DNA of 49,482 nt, taken from NCBI GenBank assembly GCA_011390635.1, contig JAABSA010000030.1, positions 1 to 49,482 on the forward strand, in the 5' to 3' direction. This document shows, piece after piece, positions 8,803-17,636 of this stretch; the stretch's first letter is position 1, and every line of letters begins with the position of its first letter. The stretch comes from Desulfotignum sp. GTDB taxonomy: Bacteria > Desulfobacterota > Desulfobacteria > Desulfobacterales > Desulfobacteraceae. The notes beneath the pieces were generated by a model. That model did no database searches and was not told the DNA's origin. It was given only the letters and a program-made list of their open reading frames with translations. The translations under genes were made by a program, and so were the position numbers.

Positions 8803-9039
8803 ATGATAGACGAAAAACGCGCAGCCCGGCGGCGGATAGAACGCCGGAAAAAACGTCTGGCAAAAAGTGAGCGCCAGTGCCATTGCTGCCGGAAAACCTT
8901 CATGTTCTGCTGGCATTGCCGGTGCGGGTTTTCCATGTGCCAGGCCTGCATGCATGAAAATGCCTGGGGCCTTACCTGCAACGGCATTACGTGGACCTGC
9001 CCGGACTGTGGCGAACAGAACGGGTACGGCAATCAGTAA
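8803..9039 (+). CDS. Small cysteine-rich, probable zinc-binding protein
   Basis: This 78-residue protein has a strongly basic N-terminus (residues 6-21, rich in Arg and Lys) followed by eleven cysteines. They occur as CHCC (26-29), C36, CRC-type pairs at 39 and 41, CQAC (46-49), C59 and CPDC (66-69). The pattern suggests one or two zinc ribbons next to a nucleic-acid-binding tail. A Shine-Dalgarno AAGGAG (8785-8790) precedes the ATG by 12 bp. I do not recognise a named family. It is divergent from polA, which hints at a nucleic-acid role but does not show it. Confidence 0.72.
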   Translation: MIDEKRAARRRIERRKKRLAKSERQCHCCRKTFMFCWHCRCGFSMCQACMHENAWGLTCNGITWTCPDCGEQNGYGNQ

Positions 9040-9070
9040 AAAACCACCCGGGAAAACGGGATAAAAATGC

Positions 9071-9100
9071 TTGCAAGTTGTATCCAGCCTGGCGTAAAAT
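9071..9100 (+). promoter_or_regulatory. Candidate promoter for the purN-like gene
   Basis: TTGCAA (9071-9076) and TAAAAT (9095-9100) are spaced by 18 bp in a 200-bp gap. A 9-bp inverted repeat (ATGAAAGAA at 9145-9153 with its complement at 9171-9179) lies in the presumed leader. The match is moderate and unproven. Confidence 0.35.
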
Positions 9101-9239
9101 CATACCTATAAAATGGGTTTCAAAAATGTAGCGACAGGTTTTATATGAAAGAACCGGGAAATCCACTGAATTCTTTCATGTTTTGTTGTGCCCGCCAGGG
9201 CATGACCATTAATTACCAAGTAATAAAGAGGAGGGCTAT

Positions 9240-9953
9240 GTGGCGCTAAAAATCAAAGTCGGGACCCTTATCTCAGGCGGCGGAACCAATCTGCAGGCCA
9301 TCATCGATGCATGCAAAGAGAACCGTATCAGCGCTGATATCGTGTTCACCGGGTCGGACACCCCGGATGTCAAAGGACTTGAACGGGCAAAAACCGCAGG
9401 CATTGACACCTTTGTGGTGGATTATGCCCGCATCATCCAATCCTGCAGATCCGGCATTGCCGATACGGATCTGCCTGCGGATTTTGATCTGGATGATATC
9501 ATTGCAAAGCAAAAGCTGGTTGATGCATCTGATGAAACCGGAACATTTTTTCTTAAATCCCGGGCCATTGCGGAAAAACAAATGCTGGAAAACATTCTTT
9601 CCTATGACATGGATCTCCTTGTACTGGCCGGTTTCATGCGGGTGTTTACTCCCTATTTCATCGATCGTATCAATACCGTTCCTGGAGAATACCGGATCAT
9701 GAACATTCATCCGGCATTGCTGCCGGCCTTTCCGGGCACGGACGGTTACGGGGACACTTTCCGTTACGGCTGCAAAATCGGCGGGTGCACCGTGCATTTT
9801 ATAGACTATGGGGAGGATACCGGTCCCATTATCGGCCAGAAAGCCTTTGAAATAGAGGATACAGATACCCTGGATGATGTCAGGCGCAAGGGCCTTACAA
9901 AAGAATGGGAGCTGTATCCTGCCTGTATTCAGAAATTTGCCGAACAGTTTTAA
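9240..9953 (+). CDS. purN: Phosphoribosylglycinamide formyltransferase-like protein (PurN family)
   Basis: This 237-residue protein has the GART fold and should transfer a formyl group from 10-formyl-THF to GAR in purine synthesis. The phosphate loop LISGGGTNLQAII is at about 10-22. The catalytic Asn and His lie in MNIHPALLPAFPG, and the catalytic Asp in IDYGEDTGPIIGQKAF. The start is a GTG at 9240 behind GAGGAGG; the overlapping ATG at 9238 is in another frame and stops at once. It is longer than E. coli PurN (212 residues) because of extra acidic residues between about 65 and 110. A variant role, for example another formyl acceptor, cannot be excluded. No other purine genes are nearby. Confidence 0.82.
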   Translation: MALKIKVGTLISGGGTNLQAIIDACKENRISADIVFTGSDTPDVKGLERAKTAGIDTFVVDYARIIQSCRSGIADTDLPADFDLDDIIAKQKLVDASDETGTFFLKSRAIAEKQMLENILSYDMDLLVLAGFMRVFTPYFIDRINTVPGEYRIMNIHPALLPAFPGTDGYGDTFRYGCKIGGCTVHFIDYGEDTGPIIGQKAFEIEDTDTLDDVRRKGLTKEWELYPACIQKFAEQF

Positions 9954-9968
9954 ACGTCCCACTATGGA

Positions 9969-11642
9969 CTATATGGTAAACCTGCCCACAAGCTTTTGTA
10001 ACCGGTCTGCCATCCGGGAAAGATTTTCTGCCTTATTGTTCACCTCGCTGCTGTTTTCATTGACAGCTGCGGAAGCAGCATCCACTTCACCTATGCGGCC
10101 AGCAATTTCACTTGCGGCACTGGCTCCCTCACTGACACTGGCCCGAACCTCGGAGATTTTTTTTGACACTTCATTCAGGCTGCCTGCAACCTCACCGCTT
10201 GCTGCACTCTGCTCTTCAACCGAAGCGGCAATGTTGGATATGGCATCATCTGATTCATGAATTTTTTCTGAAATATGTTTGATTTCAGAAACGGTACGTT
10301 TTACCTGCCGGCGGATATTTTTGATTTTTTTGTCCACTTTTGCAGCGGAAATTCCCGCCTCCTGGGAAAGATCCGTGATTTCCCGGGCAACTACGGCAAA
10401 CCCTTTGCCTGCCTCTCCGGCCCTTGCCGCCTCAATTTTGGCATTCAGTGCCAGCAGACCGACCTGCTCTGCTATGCCGCTGATCTCTCTGGTGACGGTA
10501 TCGATATCTTCTGAATCCTTTCCCAGCGTGTCAATCACCTTGGATAAATGGGAAAATTCACTCACAGAATGTGCCACCACATCTTTTGCCACATGGGCGT
10601 TTTGGGAAATTTCCTGGACGGTGGCACTCATTTCCCGGGAAGCAGAAACCACTGCATCCAAATGGGAAGCCGCATCTTCCATGGAGCTGGAAATGGTGCC
10701 CAAATTGGTACTCATCTGCTCTGCTGCCGAAGCAACTGAATTTGAATTAACAGATGTTTCCTGACTGCGTTTGTTCAATGTGATGGAAATGCGGGTAAGG
10801 TCTGCAGCAGATGTATGCAAATCACTGCTTGTATCCACGACATCTTTGAGCGCCCCCCGGATCTCCTGGTTCACTAGATGAATCCGGTTGAGTATATGGT
10901 TCATTTCATCTCCTGAGGGCATTTGTGTGGAAATGGTGAAATCCCTTTTTCTCATGCTTTCGGTTGCAGTAAGCATACGGGCTGTTTTGTTGTTCACCAT
11001 GAAATGAAAACACAGCCACATCAAAATCATAATCAGACACAAAAATACCATTCCCATGAGAACGCTTTTTTGGGCAGCAGAATCAATGGCATCAAGCGCG
11101 TGCTGCTGTGATAAAAGAACGGTGATCCCGCCCAGCACCGGTTTTGTGTTGTCATGACAACCATGGCAGGTTTCTTCATTTAAGATGACCCGGCTGGCGA
11201 CAGCAAATGCCTGCTGATTTTTTATTGTCTGAAAGATAGTGTCAGAATTTTTTGCACCATTCATCATGGCTGTTATATCCATTACTGCTGTTTCATCAAC
11301 ATGGGATGATATGCTGCTGCCCATGGCCGATTTTTGGGTTGCGAATGCAATTTTTCCCTGTGCATCATACATGAATACAACCATATCATCTATTGCACTG
11401 CCAAGGCGGTGAAACTGCTGTTTTACGGTGTCATTGTCTCCGGCAGCCAGCGCATCAAACACGGTATTTTCAATGGTTTTTACCATATCCGTACTCTGGG
11501 CGATGATCTGCTGATGGTGTAACTTCTGCATGGTGCCTATGTTTAACCATATGGCTAATCCCCCGGCCAGTATAAAAAAAACAAAAAAAAGCAGAATGAA
11601 TTTGATCCACATTCTGCGGTTGATTAATCTCAGCACAAGCAT
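9969..11642 (-). CDS. Methyl-accepting chemotaxis protein with periplasmic c-type heme motif
   Basis: This 557-residue chemoreceptor has an N-terminal membrane helix (about 12-34), a periplasmic sensor domain (about 35-193), a second membrane helix (about 194-216), and a cytoplasmic signalling domain. The sensor contains a CHGCH heme-attachment site at residues 159-163. The signalling hairpin is [30 protein letters not shown] (written here across its tip, about residues 410-440). A HAMP-like stretch follows the second helix. Heme-bearing receptors such as DcrA of Desulfovibrio sense oxygen or redox potential; the same role here is inference. The extreme C-terminus lacks an obvious NWETF-type CheR tether. 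No che genes are nearby. Confidence 0.9.
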   Translation of the reverse strand: MLVLRLINRRMWIKFILLFFVFFILAGGLAIWLNIGTMQKLHHQQIIAQSTDMVKTIENTVFDALAAGDNDTVKQQFHRLGSAIDDMVVFMYDAQGKIAFATQKSAMGSSISSHVDETAVMDITAMMNGAKNSDTIFQTIKNQQAFAVASRVILNEETCHGCHDNTKPVLGGITVLLSQQHALDAIDSAAQKSVLMGMVFLCLIMILMWLCFHFMVNNKTARMLTATESMRKRDFTISTQMPSGDEMNHILNRIHLVNQEIRGALKDVVDTSSDLHTSAADLTRISITLNKRSQETSVNSNSVASAAEQMSTNLGTISSSMEDAASHLDAVVSASREMSATVQEISQNAHVAKDVVAHSVSEFSHLSKVIDTLGKDSEDIDTVTREISGIAEQVGLLALNAKIEAARAGEAGKGFAVVAREITDLSQEAGISAAKVDKKIKNIRRQVKRTVSEIKHISEKIHESDDAISNIAASVEEQSAASGEVAGSLNEVSKKISEVRASVSEGASAASEIAGRIGEVDAASAAVNENSSEVNNKAENLSRMADRLQKLVGRFTI

Positions 11643-11694
11643 AGGTTTCTCACTTTCAGAATCTGTGATGTCATCTCAAGGGTATCTTACCGGT

Positions 11695-12876
11695 TTATCT
11701 CAGCAGCTTGAGCATCAGGGGAACCGCGGTCATGGTGCCGATGGAGGACCCCAGGTTGGTGAAAATCACCACCAGCAGAATCCGGGTGACATTGTTGCGC
11801 CAGAAACCCTTGAAGGAAACAATGTCCCGGGGGATGGCTTCCAGGTCCCTGACCTTGGGTTTGCGGGAAAACGCCTCCACGAGACCTGCTACCCAGCCTG
11901 CCGCGATCATGGGGTTCAAAGATGTCAAGGGAGCGGCAAGGATGGAAGACAAAATGGTGTAGGGATGGGCCAGGGCCAGGGCAGCTCCCAGGCCGGCGAA
12001 AATCCCGTTGGCCGCCACCCAGATCCAGATCATGTCTGTGCCGGCATTTTTTCCCTCCATGACAAATCCGGCGGCAAACAGTACCAGAATCAGTCCGGGA
12101 ATCAACCATTTCAAAATCTTGCCCAGCGATCCTGCCGGGGGTATCTGGTTTAATTGATCCAGATCTTTGTGGGGTACTTCTGCCAGATATGTTTTAATGC
12201 CCGGCACATGGGCCGCACCCACCACGGCAACAATGGTGCTGCCGGCGGCAGACCCGATATTGTGTGCCAGGTACTGGTCCCGTTCGTCGATCAATACCTG
12301 CTGGATAATGGGATGGGCCTGTTTCACGTCCGCCAGCAGGGTCTGGAGAATATCTTCCTGCTTCATTTTTTCAATGTCCGCTTCCTGGATATCATCGGCA
12401 GACCCGAATGAAAACACAATGGATGCAAACAATTTGATTTTCGCCCACAGACCCATGCCCCGCCACACCCGGTTCAGGGTCACCTGAATATCCCTGTCCG
12501 CAGGCACAACAGCGGCCTCTATTTTTTCTGCCGTCTCAATGGCAGTGAGCATTTCCTGGCCCGGTTTGATACCAAACCGGTCGGCAATTTTTTTTTGAAA
12601 AGAGGCCAGCAGCAGGTTCATGAACAACATCAACGCTTTTTTTTCCTTGATAACCTTGACGATATCCATGTTGCGCCACCGGTCTGCATCTTTTATGGCA
12701 GCCAGGCGGGTATGGCACAATTCCACGCATACGGTATCCGGATTTTCCGCCAGGATGGTTTCTTCTACAAGCTGTGCACTGCTTCGGGATACATGGGCTG
12801 TGCCGATGAGGATGATATTTTTTTCTCCATGGCAGAGCCGGTGGAGTGATGCGTTTTCTTCCAATGCCTTTTCCAT
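11695..12876 (-). CDS. TraB/PrgY-family membrane protein
   Basis: This 393-residue protein has an N-terminal TraB-like domain with the paired family motifs ILIGTAHVSRSSAQLV (near residue 20) and VAVVGAAHVPGI. A C-terminal membrane region of about four helices follows (LKWLIPGLILVLFAAGFV, then WIWVAANGIFAGLGAALALA and later segments). TraB/PrgY proteins in enterococci reduce pheromone activity and are proposed metallo-peptidases with conserved His and Glu; Glu and His residues are present here (CVELCHTR). Function in environmental bacteria is unknown. It lies 52 bp upstream of the chemoreceptor on the same strand, which may be coincidental. Confidence 0.82.
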   Translation of the reverse strand: MEKALEENASLHRLCHGEKNIILIGTAHVSRSSAQLVEETILAENPDTVCVELCHTRLAAIKDADRWRNMDIVKVIKEKKALMLFMNLLLASFQKKIADRFGIKPGQEMLTAIETAEKIEAAVVPADRDIQVTLNRVWRGMGLWAKIKLFASIVFSFGSADDIQEADIEKMKQEDILQTLLADVKQAHPIIQQVLIDERDQYLAHNIGSAAGSTIVAVVGAAHVPGIKTYLAEVPHKDLDQLNQIPPAGSLGKILKWLIPGLILVLFAAGFVMEGKNAGTDMIWIWVAANGIFAGLGAALALAHPYTILSSILAAPLTSLNPMIAAGWVAGLVEAFSRKPKVRDLEAIPRDIVSFKGFWRNNVTRILLVVIFTNLGSSIGTMTAVPLMLKLLR

Positions 12877-12993
12877 TCGCCTGGGACCTTTTTGCCTGTC
12901 TGTTCAAAATTAAAGCCTGATTATACGCATTTTATCGGCCATGGCAACAGCAAAATCTTGACCTTGTGGCAGGGTTCTGGTATTGAGATCTGT

Positions 12994-13176
12994 ATGAAAT
13001 CAATTGATGAACAGATACTGCGCTCTGCCAAGGAAATCATAGTCAAGTTCATTGAAATGGGACGGCTGTCCCCTTCCAATGTGCATGAAGCTTTCAAAGA
13101 TGTGTATGCCACGGTGGATGAAACTGTTAAAATACACGTGCAAAAAGACATCCCATCCCATGACAAGGACAAATAA
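12994..13176 (+). CDS. Small conserved-type hypothetical protein upstream of the Gate protein
   Basis: This is a 60-residue helical protein beginning MKSIDEQILRSAKEIIVKF and ending in a charged tail. I chose the ATG at 12994 because the residues upstream in the same frame (from 12892) look unconserved and would overlap the divergent traB-like promoter region. The 3' end overlaps the start of the membrane protein gene by 17 bp, a sign of translational coupling. I do not recognise a family. The amphipathic helices could form a small DNA-binding or partner-protein module, but nothing in the sequence proves this. Confidence 0.6.
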   Translation: MKSIDEQILRSAKEIIVKFIEMGRLSPSNVHEAFKDVYATVDETVKIHVQKDIPSHDKDK

Positions 13177-14146
13177 CAAACCGGGGTCCAAACTGGCACC
13201 CGGGATTCGCACCGGTCTGAAAAAAGGCTGGACCGGATTTATCTGGCTGTTGAAAATCATTATACCGGTGTCATTTGCCACCGGGCTGCTGGTGTATTTC
13301 GGTCTGATTTACAAGCTGGATTTTTTATTGACCCCGTTGATGAACTGGCTGGGCCTGCCGGCGTCAGCAGCCCTGGTGATCATTGCCGGTGTTTTTACCG
13401 GTATTTACGGTACAGTGGCAGCCCTGTCGGTGATGCCGTTTTCCATGGACCACATGATCCTGCTGGCCATATTTACCCTTATCTGCCACAACCTGATCCA
13501 GGAAAGCCTGGTCCAGGGAAGATCCGGGATCAATCCGTTTTTTGCCGCCGCATTCCGCCTGGCGGCCGCGTTTGTGGTGACTTTTTGCTGTGCAAAAATC
13601 ATGGGTGTCACACCTGAATCATCTGCCGCTCTTTCCACAAGTGCGCTGCAGGAAAATCAGGAGATATTTTCGGTCTGGGTCACCGGGTGGGCCGTTGACA
13701 CCCTCCAGCTGACCGCCCAGATTTTTTGCATCATCATGCCCCTGATGGTAATGCTGGAACTGGCAAAGGCATTTCATATCATCGATGCGGTGGTGCGGCC
13801 GCTGCGGCCGGTACTGACCTTTCTGGGCCTGGACAGATCCTGCGGCATGCTCTGGATGACGGCAGCTATTTTCGGGCTGGCATACGGGTCTGCCGTGATT
13901 ATGGAAGAAACCCGAACCCATACCTATGACACGGAGGCGTTGACCAAACTGCATCTGTCCATCGGCATCAACCATGCCATGATCGAAGACCCGGTCCTGT
14001 TTCTTCCTCTGGGTATTCCGCCGTTCTGGCTGTGGATTCCCAGACTGGTGGCGGCCATTGCGGTCACCTACACATTTTTTGTATTTTCGGTCTTAAGGAG
14101 ACTGTATGCTCAGCGAGCTGGCCATAAAAAAATTCGCCATTATTGA
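13160..14146 (+). CDS. Nucleoside-recognition (Gate) domain membrane protein
   Basis: This 328-residue protein has about eight membrane helices and two Gate-type modules, beginning around WLLKIIIPVSFATGLLVYFG and again at LQLTAQIFCIIMPLMVMLELA. Gate domains occur in SpmA/SpmB, in nucleoside transporters and in the pore of FeoB; related stand-alone proteins are presumed transporters of unknown solute. The ATG at 13160 is preferred over the in-frame ATG at 13052, whose extra residues merely shadow the preceding gene. The 3' end overlaps recN by 41 bp, so the small gene, this gene and recN probably form one transcription unit. Confidence 0.75.
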   Translation: MTRTNNKPGSKLAPGIRTGLKKGWTGFIWLLKIIIPVSFATGLLVYFGLIYKLDFLLTPLMNWLGLPASAALVIIAGVFTGIYGTVAALSVMPFSMDHMILLAIFTLICHNLIQESLVQGRSGINPFFAAAFRLAAAFVVTFCCAKIMGVTPESSAALSTSALQENQEIFSVWVTGWAVDTLQLTAQIFCIIMPLMVMLELAKAFHIIDAVVRPLRPVLTFLGLDRSCGMLWMTAAIFGLAYGSAVIMEETRTHTYDTEALTKLHLSIGINHAMIEDPVLFLPLGIPPFWLWIPRLVAAIAVTYTFFVFSVLRRLYAQRAGHKKIRHY

Positions 14147-15809
14147 AGACATACGCATCTCTTTTCAACAGGGCCTGTCCGTGCTCACCGGCGAAACCGG
14201 GGCCGGCAAATCCATTATCATCCAGGCGGTCAACCTGCTGCTGGGCTCCCGGGCCTCTGCCGATCTTGTGCGCACCGGAGAAGAAACTGCAGAGCTGGAA
14301 GCCTGTTTTGACATCACACCTGATTCCGGCCCCGCCCGGTTGCTGGCAGAACAGGGTCTGGATGGCAATGATACCCTGATCATCCGCAGATTGATCACAA
14401 CATCCGGCAAAAGCCGGGTATTCATCAATTCCAGGCAGTCCACCCTGGAATTTCTCAAGCTGTTGACCCGGAACCTTGCCGGTATTTCCAGCCAGCATGC
14501 CCATCAGGGGCTTTTGCGGGAAGAAAATCACCTGGATATCCTGGATGAATTTGCCGGCACCATGGATCTGCGCCGGGAAGTGGCCGGCCTCTACAACACC
14601 ATTGTACCCCTGACTGTGCGCATCCAGACCCTGGAGGCAGAACAGCTCAGGCAGGAAGCCCAAAAGGACCTGGTCCAGTTTCAGGTGGATGAAATCCATG
14701 CAGCTGCCATCCAGCCCGGGGAAGATGAACTGCTGGAACAGAAGAAGGAAAAGCTTTCCAATGCTGCAAAAATATTTGAAGCCGTAAACGGGGCAGTCCA
14801 CCAGGTGTATGACCGCGAAGGATCTATCATTGAGCAGCTTGGATCCCTTGCCGGCGGCATCCACAGATTCAAAGCTGCAGATGAAGCCCTGGCGCGGACC
14901 GCGGACCGCCTCAATGCCATCATCCTGGATCTGCAGGACGTAGTGGACAGCCTGCGTGACTACGCACTGGAAATCGATCTGGATCCTGAATCCCTGGATT
15001 CCGTGGACCAGCGGCTGGATCTTATCTCCCGGCTCAAGCGCAAATACGGCGGAACCCTTGCATCGTTGTTTGCCCGGTATGAAGACCTGGCCGGGCAGTT
15101 GGACCAGACCCTGGGAATGGACCGGCAGATCCGGGACCTGGTTCGGGAAAAAAAAGCCCTGGCAGACCAGATCCGGGACAAAGCACAGGAACTTTCCAAA
15201 AGACGCAGCCAGGCAGGCATCCGCCTGGCGCAGCTGGCCGGCGTTGAACTCGCGGCCCTTGAAATGGACAAGGCCCGTTTCCATGTGGTCATTTCCCACC
15301 AGTCTTCCGACCAGCCCAAAGACATTCTCACCGATGACGGTCACAAAATCTTTGCCTCCGGAATGGATCGGGTCAGCTTCCTGCTCAGCCCGAATCCGGG
15401 AGAGGCTCCCAGGCCTCTGGCAAAAACTGCATCAGGCGGCGAGCTGTCCCGGATCGTCCTGGCCTTAAAAGCAGTCCTGTCTCAAACCCAGTCTTTTGAA
15501 ACCCTTATCTTTGATGAAGTGGATGCCGGTATCGGCGGCGCCACTTCGGAAAAAGTCGGGCGCAAGCTGGCGGCCCTGGCAGACCAGCACCAGGTAATCT
15601 GCATCACCCACCTGGCCCAGATTGCAAAATACGGCCACCACCAGTTCCGGATTTCAAAACAGGTTGTCAACGGCCGCACCTGCACGGATATTGTTCCTCT
15701 TGCCTCCCTGGAAGAGCGGGTGGAAGAGATCGCAAGGATGATGGGCGGTGCCCGGATAACCGATGCCACCCGGACCCATGCCAGGGAACTGCTCACCTCA
15801 AACGCCTGA
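14106..15809 (+). CDS. recN: DNA repair protein RecN
   Basis: This 567-residue SMC-like ATPase acts early in double-strand-break repair. It has Walker A GETGAGKS (29-36), a central coiled-coil and hinge region (about 150-370), the ABC signature ASGGELSRIVLALK, and Walker B LIFDEVDAGIGG. The start is supported by AAGGAG at 14095-14100, five bases before the ATG. Length matches the family. It overlaps the end of the Gate-protein gene, which is unusual company; recN is more often beside nadK, which here lies 8 kb away on the other strand. Confidence 0.95.
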   Translation: MLSELAIKKFAIIEDIRISFQQGLSVLTGETGAGKSIIIQAVNLLLGSRASADLVRTGEETAELEACFDITPDSGPARLLAEQGLDGNDTLIIRRLITTSGKSRVFINSRQSTLEFLKLLTRNLAGISSQHAHQGLLREENHLDILDEFAGTMDLRREVAGLYNTIVPLTVRIQTLEAEQLRQEAQKDLVQFQVDEIHAAAIQPGEDELLEQKKEKLSNAAKIFEAVNGAVHQVYDREGSIIEQLGSLAGGIHRFKAADEALARTADRLNAIILDLQDVVDSLRDYALEIDLDPESLDSVDQRLDLISRLKRKYGGTLASLFARYEDLAGQLDQTLGMDRQIRDLVREKKALADQIRDKAQELSKRRSQAGIRLAQLAGVELAALEMDKARFHVVISHQSSDQPKDILTDDGHKIFASGMDRVSFLLSPNPGEAPRPLAKTASGGELSRIVLALKAVLSQTQSFETLIFDEVDAGIGGATSEKVGRKLAALADQHQVICITHLAQIAKYGHHQFRISKQVVNGRTCTDIVPLASLEERVEEIARMMGGARITDATRTHARELLTSNA

Positions 15810-15839
15810 CAGCAAATATTTCGCACCGCACAAACCATC

Positions 15840-15868
15840 TTGACATAGCCTGTGAATCTGATTATATT
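15840..15868 (+). promoter_or_regulatory. Sigma-70 promoter of the FmdB-type gene
   Basis: TTGACA (15840-15845) and TATATT (15863-15868) are separated by an ideal 17 bp. Transcription would begin near 15875, about 33 bp before the ATG at 15908. This marks a new transcription unit after recN. Confidence 0.7.
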
Positions 15869-15907
15869 AGCAATCTATTGTAAATTAAGCAATCTTTAGG
15901 AGTTATC

Positions 15908-16162
15908 ATGCCCATATATGAATTCAAGTGTTCAAAATGTGAAGAATTTTTTGAGATAATTGTCATGGGATCTCAAAAAGAGAAGGCGGTTACCTGCCCC
16001 AAATGCAAATCCCCTGAATTTGAGCGGGTGGTTTCCACCACCAATTATGCCATGGGCGGGCCTTCCGGGCAGGGCCAGGCAAAAGGGGTGTCTGCCCAGG
16101 AACGTACCTGTTCGGGCGGATCATGCAAAACCTATACAGTGGCTGGTGAAACCCGAAACTGA
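15908..16162 (+). CDS. FmdB-family zinc ribbon protein
   Basis: This 84-residue protein opens with the family hallmark MPIYEFKCSKC. Zinc-ligand pairs are Cys8/Cys11 and Cys30/Cys33 (CPKC). The C-terminal part is Gly/Ser-rich and has an additional CSGGSC near residues 68-73. FmdB-type proteins are named after a gene beside amidase/formamidase operons and are thought to be small regulators or metal-handling proteins; the biochemical role is unknown. TAGGAG precedes the ATG. A strong promoter at 15840 drives it independently of recN. Confidence 0.85.
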   Translation: MPIYEFKCSKCEEFFEIIVMGSQKEKAVTCPKCKSPEFERVVSTTNYAMGGPSGQGQAKGVSAQERTCSGGSCKTYTVAGETRN

Positions 16163-16203
16163 CAGGATTGCCCGTAATCTGAACCATCTGAATCGTTGAT
16201 TCT

Positions 16204-16232
16204 TTCATTTCAGGAGAAATTTCCGTTACAAT
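16204..16232 (+). promoter_or_regulatory. Candidate promoter of the citrate synthase gene
   Basis: A weak -35 (TTCATT, 16204-16209) and a good -10 (TACAAT, 16227-16232) are spaced by 17 bp. Its position upstream of 16307 supports the shorter citrate synthase start. Confidence 0.35.
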
Positions 16233-16306
16233 TTATCATCTTTGGTAAACAAAGGACACTACCCCTGTTCAGGTCCAGTATCCCAAGATATAGTGAGGAG
16301 CGTATT

Positions 16307-17614
16307 ATGGAAGAACATGCAAAACTGATTATTGACGGCAAAGAGGTGCTGCTGCCTGTAATTACCGGCACGGAAGGGGAAAAAGCCATTGATATCAGGC
16401 AGTTGAGATCACAAACCGGCTGCATCACCTTTGATCCGGGATATGGCAACACCGGTGCGTGCAAAAGCGCCATCACCTATATGGACGGTGAAAAAGGAAT
16501 CCTGCGGTATCGGGGGATTCCCATTGAGCAGCTGGCGGAAAAATCCACTTTTGTGGAAACCGCATATCTGCTCATTGTCGGCAGGCTTCCCACCAGGGAG
16601 GAATTAACCCGTACCTCGGTGCTGCTCAATGACTTTTCCCTGGTCCATGAAAACATGAAGGCATTTTATCAGAATTATCCGCCCAAGGCCCATCCCATGG
16701 GTATCTTGTCTGCCATGGTCAATGCCATGCGCTCTTTCTATCCGGAATTAATGGACCTGGACGAGGAGATGAACAACACGTTTTTACGCCTTATTTCCAA
16801 AATCCGCACCATGGCGGCCATGTCTTACAAATTTTCCATCGGCCAGCGGGTAACCTATCCCCAGCCGGGGTTGTGCTACTGTGCCAATTTTCTGAACATG
16901 ATGTTCGACAGTGATGTGGTGCCCTACCAAATTGATCCGGATCTGGTCCGGGCGTTGAACGTTTTCTGGATTCTGCATGCCGACCATGAACAGAACTGCT
17001 CCACCACGGCAGTGCGGGTGGTGGGTTCCGGCAAGGTCAATATCTATGCCACCATATCCGCGGGTATCAGTGCCCTGTGGGGGCCGCTGCACGGCGGGGC
17101 CAACCAGGCGGTTATCCACATGCTGGAACAGATCCAGAAGGACGGTATGACCATTGAACAATGCATTGCAAGGGCCAGGGACAGGAACGATCCCTTTCGG
17201 CTCATGGGATTCGGGCACCGGGTGTACAAGACCTATGATCCCCGGGGCAGGATCATGAAAAAAATGTGTGACATCGTGCTTGCCAAGGTCAAGCGGCATG
17301 ACCCGCTGCTGGATATCGGCAGGCAGTTGGAAGAGGCGGCTCTGGAAGATTCCTATTTCCAGGAAAAACATCTTTATCCCAATGTGGATTTTTATGCGGG
17401 CATTGTGCTGCGGGCCCTGGGAATCCCTACCAACATGTTCACCGTGATGTTCGCCATCGGCCGGCTGCCGGGCTGGATCGCCCAGTGGAAGGAGGATCTG
17501 GCAGATCCGGAAATGAAAATCTCCCGGCCCCGGCAGATTTACACTGGCAATACCATCAGCGACTATCTTCCCTTTGAACAGCGCAAAAGTGAAAATGGGC
17601 AGGGCGTTGTATAA
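16307..17614 (+). CDS. gltA: Citrate synthase
   Basis: This 435-residue enzyme condenses acetyl-CoA and oxaloacetate to citrate at the entry of the TCA cycle. Catalytic landmarks are GPLHGGANQAVIHML (first catalytic His), GFGHRVYKTYDPRG (second His plus substrate Arg region) and NVDFYAGIV (catalytic Asp). The N-terminal beta-rich part (LLPVITGTEGEKAIDIRQLR) is typical of the hexameric, NADH-sensitive bacterial class. The ATG at 16307 is chosen because GTGAGGAG precedes it by 6 bp; the frame is open upstream to 16196 but covers the likely promoter. A si-type citrate synthase fits an organism running a complete oxidative TCA cycle. Confidence 0.94.
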   Translation: MEEHAKLIIDGKEVLLPVITGTEGEKAIDIRQLRSQTGCITFDPGYGNTGACKSAITYMDGEKGILRYRGIPIEQLAEKSTFVETAYLLIVGRLPTREELTRTSVLLNDFSLVHENMKAFYQNYPPKAHPMGILSAMVNAMRSFYPELMDLDEEMNNTFLRLISKIRTMAAMSYKFSIGQRVTYPQPGLCYCANFLNMMFDSDVVPYQIDPDLVRALNVFWILHADHEQNCSTTAVRVVGSGKVNIYATISAGISALWGPLHGGANQAVIHMLEQIQKDGMTIEQCIARARDRNDPFRLMGFGHRVYKTYDPRGRIMKKMCDIVLAKVKRHDPLLDIGRQLEEAALEDSYFQEKHLYPNVDFYAGIVLRALGIPTNMFTVMFAIGRLPGWIAQWKEDLADPEMKISRPRQIYTGNTISDYLPFEQRKSENGQGVV

Positions 17615-17636
17615 TAGGAAACTCTCACCGGTGTCC

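Noticed and set aside
9145-9179. Inverted repeat in the leader of the purN-like gene as a purine riboswitch
   Set aside because: A single 9-bp stem with a 17-nt loop does not form the three-way junction of a purine riboswitch and lacks its conserved loop bases.
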